From positions 1 to 34,647 of the forward strand of contig JAHWKN010000008.1 of the NCBI GenBank assembly GCA_019347875.1: a stretch of 34,647 nt of DNA. The letters are read 5' to 3'. Made by a program: the position numbers and the translations under genes. How positions within the stretch are numbered: position 1 is the stretch's first letter; each line of letters starts with the position of its first letter. Source of the stretch: Candidatus Parcubacteria bacterium (GTDB lineage Bacteria > Patescibacteriota > Saccharimonadia > UBA4664 > JAHWKN01). Under the pieces are notes generated by a model, which had not been told where the DNA came from, did no database searches, and was given only the letters and a program-made list of their open reading frames with translations. This document shows positions 33,270 to 34,647 of this stretch, one piece after another.

Positions 33270-34243
33270 GCCGGCCAAGTTTCTTGCAGGATCAAAAGGG
33301 GGTTGTGGCGCTTGCCACCACCATTATCGTTAGCTTGCTGCTGCTGATCATTACCACCGCCATGGTCAGCTTAATGATGGGAGAGCTGCGCCAGGCGGAG
33401 GACGCCGACCAGTCGATCCGCGCCTACTACGCGGCCGAGGCCGGGGCTGAAGAGGCGCTGCTGGAGCTCAAGCGGGCGATTAACAGCGGCGGCGCTTTGT
33501 CGTTTTCCGGTAACTGTGTGGCCAGTAGCGTGGCCGACATCGCTTACACCTGTAAGCGCATTACCGCCACCAGCAACACGCTGGAAAATAAATCCGCCCG
33601 CGACCGCTCGCAGCAGTTTGAAATCCCCGCCTCGGCGGGCTTTAACCGCATTGATCTCAGCTGGAACATCAGCGGCTTTGAGCAGGACCCGTTGGCGCCG
33701 AATCCGTTTCCGTTTATTTCAAACTTCCCCCCTGGAGCGAGCTGGAACTTTCCGGCGGTGATGGAGCTAAGTGACGTGACCTATCCGAGCGGTACGTTTA
33801 CGGCCGGCAACATCAACCTCCAGACGCTGGTGTTGCGGCCAAACCGTACCGGCGGGGCCGCTACGGGCATAGGGGCGGTCGGCCCGGTTTCGGTACGGTG
33901 CACCGCCAACGTGCCCCAGAACGATCCCTACAACTGCCGCATCAGCATCACCGGCTTTAACGCCGGTCAAAACCACATTCTGCGCTTGCGCCCGCGTTAT
34001 GCCGGGGCCCACTACAAGCTGGAGTTTTACAACAACGGCACGAGGGTGAGCGTGCCCGACCAGAACGCGGCGGTGGACGTGACCGCCCGCGCCGGGGACG
34101 TGTTCCGCCGCATCAGGATCAACGTGCCGATCCGCTCCGGCGCGGCTTCCGGCCTGGATCACGTTTTGTTTAGCGACACCGATATTTGTAAGAATTTTGA
34201 GGTGCGGGATGGTAATAACAGCGCGGTTGGGATGTGCCCCTAA
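33266..34243 (+). CDS. PilX-like minor pilin/assembly protein
   Basis: QKGVVALATTIIVSLLLLIITTAMVSLMMGELRQAEDADQSIRAYYAAEAGAEEALLELKR. Confidence 0.78.
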   Translation: MSRPSFLQDQKGVVALATTIIVSLLLLIITTAMVSLMMGELRQAEDADQSIRAYYAAEAGAEEALLELKRAINSGGALSFSGNCVASSVADIAYTCKRITATSNTLENKSARDRSQQFEIPASAGFNRIDLSWNISGFEQDPLAPNPFPFISNFPPGASWNFPAVMELSDVTYPSGTFTAGNINLQTLVLRPNRTGGAATGIGAVGPVSVRCTANVPQNDPYNCRISITGFNAGQNHILRLRPRYAGAHYKLEFYNNGTRVSVPDQNAAVDVTARAGDVFRRIRINVPIRSGAASGLDHVLFSDTDICKNFEVRDGNNSAVGMCP

Positions 34244-34370
34244 GGAAGTAGGGGGTTCTGAGTTGCCTCGGCACTTTTTCTGCTCCAATCGTTAGCCGGT
34301 ATGTCATCACCCCCGCCCTCCCCGCAGCGGGCCTACCGTCTATCCCTCCTAACTCCCACGTAACCCGCTC

Positions 34371-34530
34371 TTTCGTCACTTTTGTCCCGCCAAAAGTAAC
34401 CAAAACCGGCCGAGTAGGTCGCTCACTCCAAGCCATCCAGCCCGCAAAAGGCCGGGCCTGCGGAACTCGTCCCTAGCGGTCCTCAAACAGTCCTCGGCCT
34501 TAATCGGCCTTTTCCGGTCTGGCTGTTTGG
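34371..34530. repeat. Intergenic interspersed-repeat-like sequence with two inverted repeats
   Basis: ACTTTTG-tcccgc-CAAAAGT (34378-34397) followed by CAAACAG (34484-34490)...CTGTTTG (34523-34529); no coding ORF. Confidence 0.55.
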
Positions 34531-34560
34531 GGTTAGCTCCAATACTCGGGGATGGTAAGA

Positions 34561-34595
34561 GGGATTAGGGGTTCGGGATTGGTAGATCGTAGATC
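34561..34595 (+). repeat. Heptanucleotide-period tract
   Basis: GGGATTA GGGGTTC GGGATTG GTAGATC GTAGATC. Confidence 0.7.
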
Positions 34596-34647
34596 GGTTC
34601 TTGCTTTTTGATTACTTAATCCATAGCTTTTCTAAGCCAACCCCAAG

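Noticed and set aside
1-34647. Recoded UGA (as in Gracilibacteria/Absconditabacteria)
   Set aside because: TGA serves as a normal stop at several genes (e.g. ssb, pilM, pilO) and conserved proteins show no internal UGA.
1-34647. tRNA/rRNA genes
   Set aside because: No convincing T-loop/acceptor combination or rRNA signature was seen by eye; tRNAscan-SE would be decisive.

Overview
The window reads as a GC-rich bacterial chromosome segment, most likely Patescibacteria/CPR and possibly Saccharibacteria-like. That placement is inferred from gene content and order only. From left to right it contains: two P-loop kinase-like genes; a LysM + Rpf-like secreted protein with a long leader; small standalone ORFs with GC-rich hairpins; polA; mutM; an RskA-C-like membrane protein; holA; a secreted/cytoplasmic-anchor protein with a 48-bp tandem repeat; rpsT; a DHH-like protein; a PRC-barrel protein; the rpsF-ssb-rpsR-efp-tlyA block with convergent ychF; and a phd-doc toxin-antitoxin module in an AT-richer patch. 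It then has a duplicated two-gene module (membrane TPR protein + large exported protein with a shared C-terminal domain) with an apparent gene remnant between the copies. The last third is a long type IV pilus locus: pilM-N-O-x-pilB-pilT-pilC-pilin-pilD-minor pilins. The most unusual signals are: (1) short tracts with strict 7-nt periodicity, several of them in-frame inside polA, mutM and pilD and others at gene starts or intergenic; (2) the duplicated TPR/exported-protein module with a near-identical 3' end; (3) extended -10 promoters placed exactly 6 nt from start codons, suggesting leaderless transcription; (4) altered active or functional motifs in MutM (zinc knuckle), a DHH-family protein and EF-P. 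No rRNA, tRNA or CRISPR array was recognised.
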